Under the pieces are notes generated by a model. That model ran no database searches, was not told the DNA's origin, and worked only from the letters and a program-made list of their open reading frames with translations. The position numbers and the translations under genes are program-made. This document shows positions 25,001 through 38,700 of a stretch of 64,000 nucleotides of DNA, one piece after another. Origin of the DNA: Apostichopus japonicus (taxonomy: Eukaryota; Echinodermata; Holothuroidea; Aspidochirotida; Stichopodidae); NCBI RefSeq assembly GCF_037975245.1, contig NC_092573.1:13662001-13726000 (forward strand), in the 5' to 3' direction. How positions within the stretch are numbered: the first letter of the stretch is position 1; every line of letters starts with the position of its first letter.

Positions 25001-26372
25001 AATGATGTTGACACTAAATTATGCCACATCTGAAAAAACTTTCTCGGATTTCCACGAAAGGAAAACAAAAAAGTGCGAAAGTACTTCATACGTTTTTCAA
25101 ATTTGTTAATATGCCAAATACACAGTAGCAAACAGAAAGGGGGACAAAAAGCAAATAGTTAATTATAAAATATCAATTAATAATTATCATACTTTTACAA
25201 CACAATGAAAAAGAAGACAATATTAGCAATTACCGTACTGAACTGTTAGTACTCCACCCATCCAAAGAGATCAGAAAATTGTTAAGCAGCGTCAGGAAAA
25301 GCTAAACTCTGGATCAGTCTGGAGCTAGACAGTGTCAATAAAGTCTGGACTTCACATGGTTGTTTATTACTTTACAAGATTTTACTACCAGCTTGGAAAA
25401 TTGAATGGGGAGATTATAATTTAATGCTTCAAACCATAAAAAAACAAGATATTTTTGGAACAATGATTAAGATGGTTAAAGGGGTTATAGGGGTTATAGG
25501 GGTTATAGGGGTTACAGGGGTTATAGGGGTTACAAAATTTGGCGGCTTGAAATAGCTCCAGACTATGTTAGAGTTTCTCCACAGGAGTTTCAAATTTCAA
25601 GTTCTTAGAAACTGCTTTGGATTCCAGATGAAATGCATACATGTGAGAGCCCAGGTTGCAACACACTACATCAAGATTTAGAGGAAGAGGGACAAAAATA
25701 GCAATTCACTTCCACTAGTTAGACAGGTAACATTGAAACTTGAAAGAACTTCAAAGGCAAGACAATTTAAAACTACAAAACTTTTAAGATTCAGATACCC
25801 TATATGGAAATCTTGCCTACGATTAACGGCTACGAGAATGATAAAAAATGTCCAAATTGCAGAGTCTAGGAGAAGAGGACTTGTACCTTCTTCTTATAAC
25901 TTAAGTGCATGCTACTGTTCTCAATTCCTCGAGTATATACAACCGTTCCCTATCCTCCTAACTTTCTTGTTACACTATTTAAGTTTCATCTTCCCTACTA
26001 TACAACACTGAAGTCTATTGGTTAATAATATCTCTCCTAAACATTCCCTCCATTCGGTTCACAAAGCTATACCAGATTTACACCACCACAAACCAGTCAA
26101 CAGAAAATTGACTCTTCTGTTTATCCAGGGAATTACTTGAGAGGAAGACACACAGCAAGCACCCTCAGATTTTTTTGTTCTTTTTTTTTTGGGCCTACTA
26201 TACACACCGTTTGCATGGTTCATCTCAAAATTTAACACTTGCTATTTATAAGCTGCCTGGCACTGAATAAAAGTAAACCACAGAGATTGGTATCCACAGA
26301 TCAAGAAATTAAAAATACCACCTAGGAAAAGTTTAATTAAATGTTTCTGAAATGTATTCTTAGAGGGCATTG
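22024..26372. other. Noncoding stretch downstream of KHDC4
   Basis: No supported coding exon. It holds homopolymer runs, a partial copy of the hairpin repeat at 24080-24170 (GAAGAAGATCCTGCTAGGA) and a G-rich minisatellite at 25481-25533. The KHDC4 3' UTR must begin at the right end, but I see no clear minus-strand AATAAA close to the stop. Confidence 0.5.
25481..25533. repeat. G-rich 9-bp minisatellite (GGGGTTATA)n
   Basis: Six tandem GGGGTTAYA units. The four-G runs at regular spacing could form a G-quadruplex on the plus strand. Confidence 0.9.
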
Positions 26373-26785
26373 TCAATGTCTTGCCATCCAAAATGGCTGC
26401 CCTGCCAACGCCTGCGCGCCTGGCGGAGCAGTCTCTTGATGGCCCAGCCTACCCGGAATCACAGATCGAATGCCTCTACTACCTGACCTTCTCTGTTCCA
26501 GAAAATGTCTGGACATTTCATGGAGTAATGGACTGGAAGGTGGACTAAATCGACTGGACGACACAGGCTGGCCGTATCTCCTCTCTGAACTCTGTTGTTC
26601 AAAGCCTCTAGCCATTGGCGGGCTTTGGGAAATGCCCCTTGACATATCAAAACGTTTTTGAGAAGACCTCAGTCCGAAGCCAACAGCCCCCGGTTCATCA
26701 GAGTCAGAGTCTGAATCGTTTTCATATGACACCAAGCTGCTTGAAGAAGAGCCGTCCCCTAAGACTTGACCAGGGTGTCTAAATC
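26373..26785 (-). CDS. KHDC4: KHDC4 exon P (terminal)
   Basis: 413 nt including the stop. Acceptor AACATTAG|GA. Encodes an acidic Ser/Asp stretch ([20 protein letters not shown]), an Arg/Ser/Gln-rich tail, and ends [13 protein letters not shown], matching the PFWMA C-terminus of human KHDC4. Confidence 0.92.
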
Positions 26786-29700
26786 CTAATGTTTGCAAAT
26801 CAAATTTGGTTCAGAGAATACGCAAGAGAAAAAAAAAATGTATATATATATTCAGGGGAGAGAAAATAGTACCATTAGCGAAAATTACAGAAAAAGAAGG
26901 AAAAAAATTTTAAAATGGTGGAAATCAAAACGTGGATAAATAAAAAATTTAAAAAATGGTACGATATTTTTTTTTTTTTTTTTTTTTTAATGCGTAAAGC
27001 ACCCAAACCGGAGAGAGTATGTTGGGAATGGTGAAGCAGAACATCGGCCAAGGGTACACAATCAGCACATGTAGAGAGAAAAGAGAAGAGAAAAACGGAG
27101 GTGTTGGATTAATGACCACTCACAGTGTATAACCCTTCACTGGGATCATTACCAGCTAAGATCAGCTATCCCCACACAAAGAAAAAAACACATTCAAATA
27201 ATGAAACTGATATTAACCAATGTGAGGACAACAGCTGAACCTGCCAAGGGAGAAGTATTAATGTAATTACTCATGACGACATATAGCCTGTTGAGAGAGA
27301 GATGTTTTAAGAGGGAGCATCATTACATCATTAAACTTTATCTACACACATCTTATATATGACTGAACTGATAAAAGTATTTAGAGAAAGAGAGGAAAAA
27401 AAACGGAAATCACAAGAGTATAAGTCACCTTTTATAATGTGTACAGTTATTATAATTTGCACTTTTCTGTGGATATGAAGCCATGCTATAAAAACATGAT
27501 AGAGAACATTTTAAGTGTCATCTCAAACACAGTTACATATCAATAAAAATCTTCCAAAATTTTGTGCAAATATTTGTCAACAGGGAAATAGTGTAAGCTG
27601 AAATTTGTTTCGAATATATTCATAAAAATTGCAATCAGAGAGACATGGTCGTCACGGCTGGAGAATGTAAATTTATACTTCAGTTTCATCAAGTCACATG
27701 ATTTTAGTATAAACGGTGCAAAATTTATTTCGTACTCATATCCAGACCTTGCAAGACGATACCTCTCTCTAGTTAACAATTTGTAGTGCCTTGTCATCAT
27801 GATTAGAATTGGAGAATTTTTTAGGCCTGTAATCTGTCCTCACTCACTCCCCAAAGATTCCACCACTCCAAAGAGTCTGATAAAACCAAATGCTGCTTCT
27901 GGGAGTCACTCGGCAATGACATAAAATCGTGTAACCAACTAAAAAATCGGTAAACTGTCTGAATTAAGGGAAAAATCTTATAGTTTCATACTTTGTATGT
28001 AAATGTATTCAATTTAAAATTCTTTGAAATGGAAATGGTAGATGTTTATCTTAATTTTTTTTGTTTTTTGCTTTGCTATTTTTGCAATTTTTTGCTACTT
28101 TTGCTACTCATTCTTACACTTGCGTAGAAGCTTATAAGAACAAATTGTACAGTATATTTTACATGTTGAATAGGACACATTCACCATCTATATTGCTTAA
28201 AACCTTGACAGGTTTGACAGCCTCATTAATTCAGCAAAACATTAATTAATGTAGCAAAAACATCTCCATTAATTGTTTCAAACTTTGAACAAACATTCAA
28301 GCACACACTCATTAATTGTTTTTTTGTACTGTTTTGAGTTTTAGATCTTTTTTCCAATTTTAGAACTGACCATTTAAACAACATAATAAAAATGTCAAAC
28401 AGTACCTGCGAGAATACAAAAACCAAAGCACTTGGTAAAAAAAATCATAAATATAACCATTTATCAAAAGTCTGACTGAAACCATGTGTGAACCAACTAT
28501 GTAGCATTTGGCTTCGGTTTACAGCACATTTAGAACAAATTCTTGTATAATATCCAACAAACAGATCAATGGACCGGACCGTTTCTCTTGATGTTGCCTC
28601 CGGTCTTTTGATGCTGTCGCTCTCCTTTCAACTGTTTTTAATACTTTAACCTGCTGCTTGCAGATTACAGAATCTGACTCCAATAACGCAACAGGTAACA
28701 CACCAATTACGACTGCCACCAAGTCGAGATGAGTTGTTTGTTAGTGCTTGGAAACATGGCTGGGGTTATATGTATATATGATATTTAGCAAGAGCAATCA
28801 AAAGTCATGCCAATTTTAGGGAGGATAAAGGAAGGTTCACAGATTTGAATTGTTCTTCTTAGTAGGGTGGACTGACGTTGAAATTGATTCAAGTCTAGGA
28901 GTGAAACAATGGACGAAAAACATCACCAAATGGAATAAGAATAAAACATTCTCAAAAAAATAAAAACCTTGGACAAAAAAGAAGAAAGACAGAACCCAAA
29001 GAAAACATTAAGAGATAAGGGAAATGGAAAGAGGGTGGGAAGGAATGTAGGTGGCAGCTGGGAATTATTTTTTTTTGGTGCATGTTAGAAAAAACGGCTT
29101 AAACAAATGTTAAAAATTTATAATGAATTTTGTTGTTTTCTAACACAGCTGAAAACTGTTCATGTTCAGTACTGCATTAAAGGCAGTCTTGCTGTAAACA
29201 TCAAGCAGATATAACAGTTAGAAAATGGTGAGTCGGAATTTTAGAAAGTCATTGTTGACAAAAAGGTTGGAAGCCAGAAATATGTCCAACCTGTATGCAA
29301 TAGAATGACACTTGCTTTCTAATACTACACAACATGGCATGACAACCTTAAGTCGCATACGCCATACCACATCACATATATGCATATGCATAGCAAAAAT
29401 GAATATGCAAATCTAACTGTTTTTTGTTATATATATTAAAGACACAAAAGAAATGAGAAAAGGAAGGCAGGACAAAATATGGTGAAAGTAATTTCCATAT
29501 TCAGTAACCGTGTCTCATCAGACCAGAAATGTCCGTAATATATTTTTAAAAAGGTGAAACAAACATGCATTCTTCTGAAAGTGGAAAAGTAACAACAACA
29601 AGACAACTGAAGCACTTTTTATGCATGAAGTAAAAAAGTGTCCACAGTTGCTGTTGGTTTCATCAACGTACCGCCTTGAGGGCTGGCTTCTGAAATCGAT

Positions 29701-32700
29701 TGAAAGTTAGTTGTGAAGGTGAGTGAGGCAGCGACCGACAAATATAAAGTAGAAGGAACTTTGAGAGATGATGGCGCAGAGAGAGGGGTACAGGTGGAAA
29801 TGGATGATAAAAGTAAAAAAAAAGGGTTTATGACGTTGTGATGTCAGCAGCGAGAAAGGTTTCAAGAAACAAGAGCGCCCCCGTTAGTGTCACAAAATAT
29901 CCGACAACTTCTCTGCCAGGAGCAAACAGATGAGTACTCACGAGGCAGTTACCATAGCAATTCAGAGTGTATAGATCACATGCCTTTGAAATTAGCGATA
30001 TCATAGAGATAAATATGAATGCTTGAAAAATCCGGAAGCATAACAAGATCATTGAGTGCATATATATTTGTCAGAATAAAAATAAAAATGTCAGACAAGT
30101 TTTGTGGGATGAGGAATAAAGAGTCTAAACTGACCTTGCTGTTGCATTTTCTGCGATGAGAGGATAGGTTTGGCAGTGGCCGTTATTCTGGAAGGAGGCG
30201 GTGGGGGCATCAATCTAAGGAAGGTAATAAAAGGTATCCATCAGCATCGTCCAATAGAAACATCTCACCACAAACTTAGTAAAAATGAGGATGAGGAGGG
30301 GAACAGTGCTAAAATGTTTCCAATTTGGGTGGACTAAGGTAGATTAGAGTGTGGATGAGGTATGAAGCCAGGTAAGAGAGGAGTGAAGTAAAATCTGCTA
30401 CAAAAAGTTTGCAAAGTAAGGTTTTCTCTAAATTATTGGACTAGTAAGATAATAACCATCTGGCGGTTCAAATTTAGTGACATAAAAATTGACCGTCCTA
30501 CTAACATAGTGAAATTTCAAGTTTCTGCAAAATTTATGCCAAATTTTTGGTTTTTGTTTCTGGTGTGATTTTTGGTATACCTAAGCACCAGATTTATATT
30601 TGAAGGTACCTCGTGTACCTCCTATATCCTTCACCAAATAAATTGCTGAAAATCTTAGTACAAGTTGGAAGATGTAATGTTGGAGAGTTGATTGTAACAA
30701 GATCCATACCGTCTGTCGGTCGAGTCAGAAAATCGGGTTACTCTCAAATCCCTGTCCCTTGGAAATTCGTAGTCTGTCCTGGCATCGCCTGCTTCCTGGA
30801 ATCGTCTCCTCCTTCCAAATATGTCTCCCCCTCTCATGCCTAGCTCCCTGCTTCCCTCTGCTCTTAATTCTTTGTATCTTGCACTGAACGGCAAACTTCT
30901 CTGCAAGAAAAGCCAAATACAAACCGGAAATGTCACCAAATTGTCAATTTTTTATTTGCTTCTTCTAAAAAGATATTTTTGAACAGATGGGATTGGTTTA
31001 GAGTCTGGAGCCGAAACAGGTGATATTTTCAGGCATCACAAAACAAATTTTACTTTCAACACAGAGGATGATTTTGAATGGTTGCACACAGAGTCTGCAG
31101 TTGTTACCCATCTTATTAATATAGTTATATATTTTCCCTTGCGTTTTCACCAAACCACGTAAGATTTAGTTTCATGAAGCATTCTTAACATGTTGCCCAC
31201 ATCACATTTAGTTTGTACCTTCTTGCATGCTTTGCAAAACTTGAGATTTCACAAAAGTTGGTTGACCTTCAAGTAACTTAGAGACACCATAATAGTTACT
31301 ACATTCTATTCTCAGGATACAACCCCCCTCCCGCCTCCTCTTCCAACCATCTTCATTCATGCTTACACACATCCAGTCCTACACCCCCACCCATACCATC
31401 ATTCTTGTAATCCCCCTCCCCCCACAATCATATTTGTTACACTAAATATCCTCCATTCCATGATCCCTGTCATATACCCCAAACCCCCTACACCACCAAT
31501 CTTGTAATCCCCTCCCCCCCCCCCACAATCATATCTGTTATACTAAATATCCTCCATTCCATGATCCCTGTCATATACCCCAAACCCCCTACACCACCAT
31601 TCTTGTAATTCCCCTCGCCCCCCACCCCCCTCAATCATATCTGTTCTACTTAATATCCTCCATTCCATCATCCGTCATATCCCCCAAACCCACCATCCCT
31701 TTCTCAAACACCCAAAAGAATTTCAAAGAGTGATTTACCTCAAACTCTGATGTCCTCAAGCTTTTCAATGGTTTATCATCCAGTTCAAACTCTTCCCTAA
31801 ATCTTCTTCTTCTTCCGAATCTGCTATCGCTGTCTGTGCGTAAGTGAGAGGCTAGCAAAATTGAAGCAGTTATTTAGTTTACTTTTACCCTCATTAGCAA
31901 GAGAAACACTACAAATCAAACATTCCTTGTTCTGAAATGCTGGGATATCTTTAAATGTTCCAGTGCATCACCAATTTGCTATTGACTCACCCCCTTTTTT
32001 TCAGACATACAATAAAAAAAAGGGGCTTTTGCATTAATTACTTTAGTATTTTAAATATGATATATTTTTCAATCTCCCTTTTTTTGCATTTCAAAGGGGA
32101 AACCAGCAGCTAGTCTTTAAAGAAAATATTGACAAAAAATCTAAAGAGCTCATAAAGTGAACCAAACAGTAGCAAAGCAAAAGAAACATTGTAACATGAC
32201 GATGCTACAGGAATGCAAGGTCTATTAGGAACAACAGGGGTCTTTTGTCCGCAGAGAGCAGCTACTGATTACATCACACACTGATCACATTGAATTTGAT
32301 CATGAGCTGGATAAAGCTAACCCTCCTTTCATGGCAATGACATTAAGACTCTAATACCTAGCACAACAGTATGCACTGAACATCATTAGATTTAACAAAG
32401 CAAGTTAAGATTGACACTACACGTTAAGTCTTACAAAAGCAATTCCGTGGCTAAAATGCGACCAGATAAGGAAATCTATATCCATTCCTAACCCTTGACC
32501 CAATTCATGATCTGCCTCCAAGTTTCTTTAATATTATTTAGATGATGATTCATTTTCAGACTGAAATGAAATGTTCAATAATGCAACAGGACTTGTTACA
32601 CTTGTTTCTCTTTTTTTATAAAGAAACAAACACAAGCATGCAGACGATCAAACAAACCAAAGAACGAATGAAAAGAACAGACTGATAAACGAACATCCTA

Positions 32701-35700
32701 CTTAAACTATGACGCATTTAAACAACAACATGGCAACTGCACAAACTGTTTGTTAGGTAAACAATCAGTTGCTGGATCACCACTTTTGTCTTTTAACTGT
32801 GACGTTACCTGGTCGAGGATCTCTATCTTTGCCATTGTTGAAATGTTGCTCCATCCTCAGGGTGGGCTCTTGGGTGGCTACCACTAACGTCGTAGGAGCT
32901 ACGCCAGATGGCGCCACTTGATACTGGACAACCGACGTCGGTAGTGGAAGTAATCCACTGGACACTGGAGTCAAGCCGTGATGTGTAGATATAGGATCGC
33001 ACTGTGTGTAAGCCAAGGACGTGCCAGCAAGGGATTGAGGCACTGTTCCTTGAAGAATATGAGCCTGGCAAAGACATCAATGGTTATTCACAGTGAGGGT
33101 AATATTTCAAAGAAAAGTATTTTTAAAGAAAAGTTACCCAAGATGGAGGAGGAGCCTCGGCACGAAAATCAAACAGCTTCATGCAATCTCAACCCCCGTT
33201 GTTCCCTTAATACATCCAGATTATAACCGTAAGATCATGACAAGTTGAGTGTGAAAGTTACAGTGATGGCACAGAAAGCAGCTTTTATCCATTGACCTTT
33301 GATTGTACACTTCTGTTACTTAAAACCCATAACAATACAGTTAATTGAATTAAATTGACAAGTCAAGGTTCACTTCAAAAATAACCAAAGAAATCAAGGA
33401 AAATTATTTGAAATTTCAGATTTGCATTTTAAAAACTTTTTTTTTTAATGTGGAAAAAGTATCTGGAAAATGAGATACTTAAAATAGCATGAAACTATCA
33501 ATTATTTTAGTAGTAATATTTTATTGACCAATTAACTGCTCGTAATACTAGTTGTGTTTGACAAAGTAACCAGAAGTTCGCAACCGAATGCAAACAACTC
33601 CTGCAGTGGATCGAGGAATGATATGTCTGTTTACAATTTGCATGAAGAATTGTGACCAAGACGACAAACTGTAAAGAACATCATCACTTTGTTACATCTT
33701 AAAAGTGATGAGTTGATTGACCACATAAATCCCACTTTGACCCTATTTTCTAAAACCAATAAAGCTTTTTTAACATAATAATCAGTGTTTTCTTGGGCTA
33801 GTCCAATATTGATATCTTTAGTGTACTTTAATATTTGCAAATTTGACCTCTAACTAATCACTATAATTATATGTTTCCTTTATGTACTTCTTATCCTATT
33901 TATAAATTTATATTTATACTGGAATAAATAAAATTATAAATTAAACTTAAATAATTAAAAATATAAAAATATAAAAAAAAAATGTAAAAAAATAACAAAT
34001 GAAAAAAATATATATATATATAGTCCGTAGTTAATGTCACAGAAGTGACTGGGCCGGGTTGGAATGTTCCACTTGTGAAAGGTAACATTTGGGATGCGAA
34101 AAGGTAGTATGGTGCCTTTAAAGGGATATTCGAGAGACAAACAATGTAAAAGTTACATTGAAGAGAAAAATATTCCATACTTCTGGTTGAAAAGGAAAAA
34201 AAATCCTGTCCCTAACTAGAGATATGGGTTTGAATGAAACCATTTTTGACTGGCTAAACCTTCACCTTCTCCGGGAAGTTGGATCACAGAAGAGAGTGTG
34301 TGATGTCATCTGGGCAAGAGCTCTTCAAAAGCTTTAGATAGGCTATTAAAATCTGTTTGTGGATTTATATTCTTATAACCTAATTACACCTTGGAACGTT
34401 TGCTTAGCAGTAAATATTCTCTGTATTTAAAATGTTATCAAAATGTATCTTTTTCTGGAAATATATTCTTTTCCTCTGGAAATAAATGATTGAAATATTA
34501 CATAAAGAACAACAAAGACATTTTCAGCCAAAGTGCCCTGATGACATCATTCATTCTGATTGTTGCCAGATGCATTTACAAAATATCACAACATATTAAA
34601 AAATTTGCGTCTCTGCCATACAAAATGCTAGAATGTGTTTTTCACCTAACGATGCAGAAAATTTGTAGCAATTCTGCTTAGCTATCGGAATTTTTTAATT
34701 AATCACTGTACATTCTTATCCTGAAAAATACTTTGTATCTTTGGTCAAGCACTGAAAACTTGCATCATTTAAATGCTGTTTTTACTGTCCTGCTTAGGTT
34801 GGAAAGAAAAAATAGGTGGAAATTCACTGAACTAGGATCAGCAAGCTATGGTACAACTTTACCTGTGATGTCACCTGTTGTTGTTGCTGTTGTTGATGTT
34901 GTTGTTCTTGCATGTGCTGCACATCTGCCATGGACATAATTGTGGGTTCCATGCCCTTGGCAGGAATTGACACGCTGACCTCAGCTGCAGATGGCTCTGT
35001 GGTCACCTGAGGCAGCTGCTGTGGCAACGATATGGCGACTGAATGAGGAACGTGTTGAGGGGGAGGTTCACCCAAGATTGACTGCTCCCCTTGACCGTAC
35101 GGTACTCTCAGTGTAACCTCTTGATGCTGTGATGGCTGGGAGTGAGGAGGTGGCTGGGAGTGAGGAGGTGGTTGAGAGTGAGGGGGTAGTTGGACAGGAG
35201 GATTTTGGAAGAGGGGAGGGGGCAGTCCTTGGACAATTTGATGATGCTGAATTTCTAGAGGCTGCTGGATGCTCTGAGCTATCGACTGCTGTATCGATTG
35301 GAGGCCGGGTGTCTGCTGCAGGATGATGTGCTGTGGACTAGACACCTGAGCTGCCGAATGCTGCACTGTGATTTGCTGCGGGACTGACTGCTGATGAACC
35401 ACCTGCTGACCACCGGGAGCCTCTTGTTGCACAGGAGCATGCATCTGCATGTGCTGATGAATCTGCTGCTGGACTGAGGTTGCCATCTGAGGAGGATGCA
35501 TCGTTTCTGGTAGAGACTGTCCTGGTTGCATCTCCTGTTGAACGTGTGGGTTTTCCAAGCCTGTATCCGCCTGCTGCAGCGGGGGACCGTGGAGCATCTG
35601 CGGTGGCTGTTGACTGGACGATACTACGGGCAGCTGCTGCTGTCCCACCTGCTCCACCAGTGTGGGAGGAGGCTGGAGATGCATGCCTGGGATTTGCCCT

Positions 35701-38700
35701 GCCTGTAAGACTACATTCTCCTGCGGCGGTCCTGTGGCCGAATGTTGTGGGAATCCTTGCGCCTGAAGGTGCGTTGCCAATCGGATCTCCTGGCCGGGAT
35801 TCTGGGCGGCGATGACGCCCGGTGGTAGACGGGGTGGCATTCCTTCAGTCACAAGTGAAGGCCTTTGCTGTAACAGAGTTAATGGTGAACGGACCCCGAT
35901 GGGTATACCCTGAGGGATGACACCCGGTTGATGGACGACTGCTGATAGTCTGGGTGTGACTACCATCCCAGAGGGCAGATGGGACTGCTGGAGCCCTCCA
36001 GATGGTTGTATGAGTAGGGCTAATCTCTGTGGAACTCCACCAGGAAGCTAAAAATGGAGGAAACACAAGATTAACTGCTGTATAGTAATATATATATATA
36101 ACACATAGTCAATGACATACCAAACTTACAATGACTGTGTTGAACAAAAGTGGGGAAGGTTGTGTCAAAGATTGCATATTATGACTTAATACATCAGATA
36201 GATGTTGGTTGGTTTTGGTATTAAAATATGGCGATATCATTTTGAAACAACATTCCTTTCAATACAATTCAAGGGCAGTGGCTTAGTCAAGTTTTATATG
36301 AAATTAAAAAGCATGCAGTTTCATTTTATTCTTCAAAATTTCTCTGATTCGATTTTCACATTGTGACTATTAATGACATGAAATGTGCCCGAGCTACAAA
36401 AGTTTTCCTCTCAAATGAAATAATATATTTGGGGAATCAAAATTGATCATTTGCAATCAATTTCAAATCAACTTGCGAGTTTCACTAAGTAGGTTTGGTA
36501 AAAAATTGACAGGTCACCAAAATGCAAACAGGTGCTTGGAACAGCAAATCTCGTGAAGCAACACCCCAACGAAATATTGTTTGTACTCACATTTTGTGGT
36601 ATATGCCAGACCTTATGACACTACATAACTGGTTAATAAAATTCAGTAAAAATTCCAAGGAAAAGTACTGTTGCCAACTTACACCGACTGGAACGGGTGA
36701 TGTCAGCAGAGTGGGCTGTTGGGCAGGAACCTGAAACCTCTGAAGGTGAGGGTAAGCGACAGCGTTATTAACGGACACTACAACACCGCTGTTGGCGGGG
36801 GAATGGGATATGTGATGAAGTGATACAGGCTGGCCCGCTTGGCTGGATGCTAGAAACAACAAGAGAAGAAATCATGACTCCATGCAACACAGACACATAG
36901 ATATGCATGTGGGACTAACCGCTTCAAATGGTAAATACTACAACAACAATGATATACATTATCAATTTTCATGAAGAAACAAAGAGCCTGTTAAACTGTG
37001 TGATGTGATGTGTTTCAGCAGATTTGTTGCCAGAAGCCTAATGGCTATAATCACATATGCTCACCTATCATATGACTGAATCAGACCAATATTCTCCAAA
37101 CAGACTGCAATTTATGCTTTTGTACATTTTAAAAGACCTGACAATATTCCCTACATCTTAAAACGTCATTCAGCAACTGATATCCATATTAGCAACAGCA
37201 ACGTACATTTGTAACTACAGTAGCCCGGGGGCAGAATTACGGGAGATCACTTGGTCAGAACTTTTAATAACAGTTTTCTATTGTATATGACGTCACAAAC
37301 AGATCACATATCAATATCTTACCAGGATGACCGGAGGGTACTCCTGTCGAAACCAGAGGGGTAGTCTGTGCGGCTACAGTGACCACTGCGGCTTGAGAGG
37401 CAGGGGGGAACATTGACCTGACCCCCATCGAGGGGGGAACATTGTATAAGGAAGTTGGTAAAGCTGAAAGAAGCAGCGACACACGTGAATGATATCCAAA
37501 GAGAAAAAATAGTGTTATGAAACTAAGACAATTATCAGCTCGTGCATTGAGAAAAGAAAGAGTAAAAAGGAGATGGCGCTAACACATTTTGACTTCAAAT
37601 GAAGCTGCAGGCAGAGAATGAAGAATGTTCGTAGAATTAGATTTGACTCTAGTCTTCAAGAGCTCTTACGATTCTTCCCTACAGGTAAAGCTGCATTTTG
37701 CCTTTGACGTTACCACAATCTTTGGATAAAATAATCCAACGTTACAACAAAGATTTAGTACTTGGAAGATAATATGTTCAAACTGCACAGAAAATTACAC
37801 TAGGAAAATAAAATTAGGGGAAACCCCAGTAGAGTGGGGGTAGGGTATGTGACCCCCAAAAAGTGACAAGGTTTTTTTTTTTTTTTTAGAAAATAGTCTC
37901 CTGCGTGGCCCATAGAGATGCATTCCCCCTTTCTCTATCTAAACACAAACAAGTCTAGCTAGGCCACTTGGTTTACCCAATGGCAAAATAAACTACATTA
38001 TTTCATATTTGGAACATGTTATTTGTGTAATTCATAAACTGGCTAATTACTAGCTATTTATGACCAGCCAAAATGGTTACAAGTAAAGAGATATCTTTGT
38101 CTGATTCAGGGACATCTAATGATATGTAACTATTACCAGGGCCTGGTCAGGAATGTTACACAATTACAACCCCACTCAAAATATAGCTTAAAATGTGTGA
38201 TAAACTTTAGAAACTTGCTCCAATCCAAATCCTTTCATCACATATCTGTCCTGTTAAAAACATCAGCTAGACATTTCAGATAATCAACTCTGTATACATT
38301 TTTTTACCCCTATAATCGACTATTTTGGAAGCGGTGGGGAAAAGACTTGAACCCCCCGTCATCGGTCGGGGCGAACGGTCAGTCAAGGGATTTTAGCCGG
38401 TGAAAAGCAAAAATTTTTTATTATACCTAGCTGCTGCTTAGGTTGAATTACCCACAAAACCAGATTTGTATTATTCACAAAACTACACAACTAGGATATA
38501 TCAGCAAAATATGTCTTCATAATTGCATACATTACTTATCCTTTGGATTGATGACTTGTACATTTATTACAATACCACCACACATGTTTCAGCTCATCCG
38601 TGTTTTTGGTTTTTATAAATATATATATCGCTCACTCTGTTCTTTCCCAAATATAACAAACTTCCCGCCACAAAACATTAAGGAAAACTTTCACATTTTA

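Noticed and set aside
35129-35815. Plus-strand frames opposite KHDC4 exon K
   Set aside because: Antisense shadows of a Gln/Pro-rich coding exon; low-complexity codons keep the reverse frame open.
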